A stretch of 48,254 nucleotides of DNA from Pseudomonas taeanensis MS-3 (GTDB lineage: Bacteria > Pseudomonadota > Gammaproteobacteria > Pseudomonadales > Pseudomonadaceae): NCBI RefSeq assembly GCF_000498575.2, contig NZ_AWSQ01000002.1, positions 665,344 through 713,597 on the forward strand, in the 5' to 3' direction. Under the pieces are notes generated by a model, which saw nothing but the letters and a program-made list of their open reading frames with translations, searched no databases and was not told the DNA's origin. Made by a program: the position numbers and the translations under genes. Of this stretch, positions 48,213-48,254 are shown piece by piece (position 1 is the stretch's first letter; each line of letters starts with the position of its first letter).

Positions 48213-48254
48213 CAGCTAATGCGGCTGATGGCGGTGCTTTCGGCGCCGTCTTCG
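48213..48254 (-). CDS. C-terminal fragment of an unidentified minus-strand gene
   Basis: Reading in from the window edge, one minus-strand frame gives EDGAESTAISRIS followed by TGA at 48213-48215. Its end lies 24 bp from the palindrome at 48161-48189, as expected for a gene convergent with the YceH-family gene. Another frame is open further, so the assignment is tentative. Thirteen residues are too few to name a product. Confidence 0.35.

Overview
The window is chromosomal DNA of a Pseudomonas species. Its gene blocks match those I remember from P. aeruginosa (rluA-minEDC-htrB; aruCFGDB-aruE followed by alaS-lysC-rsmA; amrZ followed by phnC-P), but they are joined in a different order and padded with REP-type palindromes and one short inverted-repeat element. 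That suggests a relative of the P. aeruginosa/mendocina/alcaligenes lineage. Coding density is high, base composition is GC-rich and even, and no prophage, plasmid, CRISPR array, integrase or toxin-antitoxin gene is visible. The content is mostly core metabolism. The noteworthy signals are regulatory sites, small mobile or repeat elements and one amino-acid-oxidation cluster.

Layout. 1-1700 (minus): three tandem small heat-shock proteins behind a sigma-32-like promoter, with a hairpin that could mask the first start codon. 1917-4638 (minus): rluA and the division-site operon minC-minD-minE. 4779-7029 (plus): lipid A acyltransferase htrB/lpxL and a patatin-like lipase. 7337-15162 (plus): the arginine succinyltransferase (AST) operon aruC-F-G-D-B, a small protein, and aruE, preceded by two exact ArgR-type half-sites and interrupted by a 150-bp MITE-like insertion. 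15365-20836 (plus): ltaE, alaS, lysC (with a probable internal start for a beta subunit) and rsmA/csrA. 20899-21293: tRNA-Ser(GCT) and two tRNA-Arg(ACG).

21335-27012: a secreted DUF4124-type protein (minus), the Mg2+ channel mgtE, and oadG-oadA-oadB, a sodium-pumping oxaloacetate decarboxylase. 27098-38483: amrZ (minus), then a twelve-gene C-P lyase operon phnC-D-E-F-G-H-I-J-K-L-M-N-P without phnO, from phosphonate import and a GntR regulator through the lyase core to cyclic phosphate opening. 38560-45451: an Lrp-type regulator divergent from a fused indolepyruvate ferredoxin oxidoreductase, a leucine-dehydrogenase-like enzyme and an SNF-family Na+ symporter. Together these look like an uptake, deamination and oxidative decarboxylation module for aromatic or branched-chain amino acids. 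45755-48254: tRNA-Arg(CCT), sstT (minus), a YceH-family gene and the tail of an unidentified minus-strand gene.

Family assignments rest on motifs and remembered homologues. No database search was possible, and regulatory sites were found by eye.
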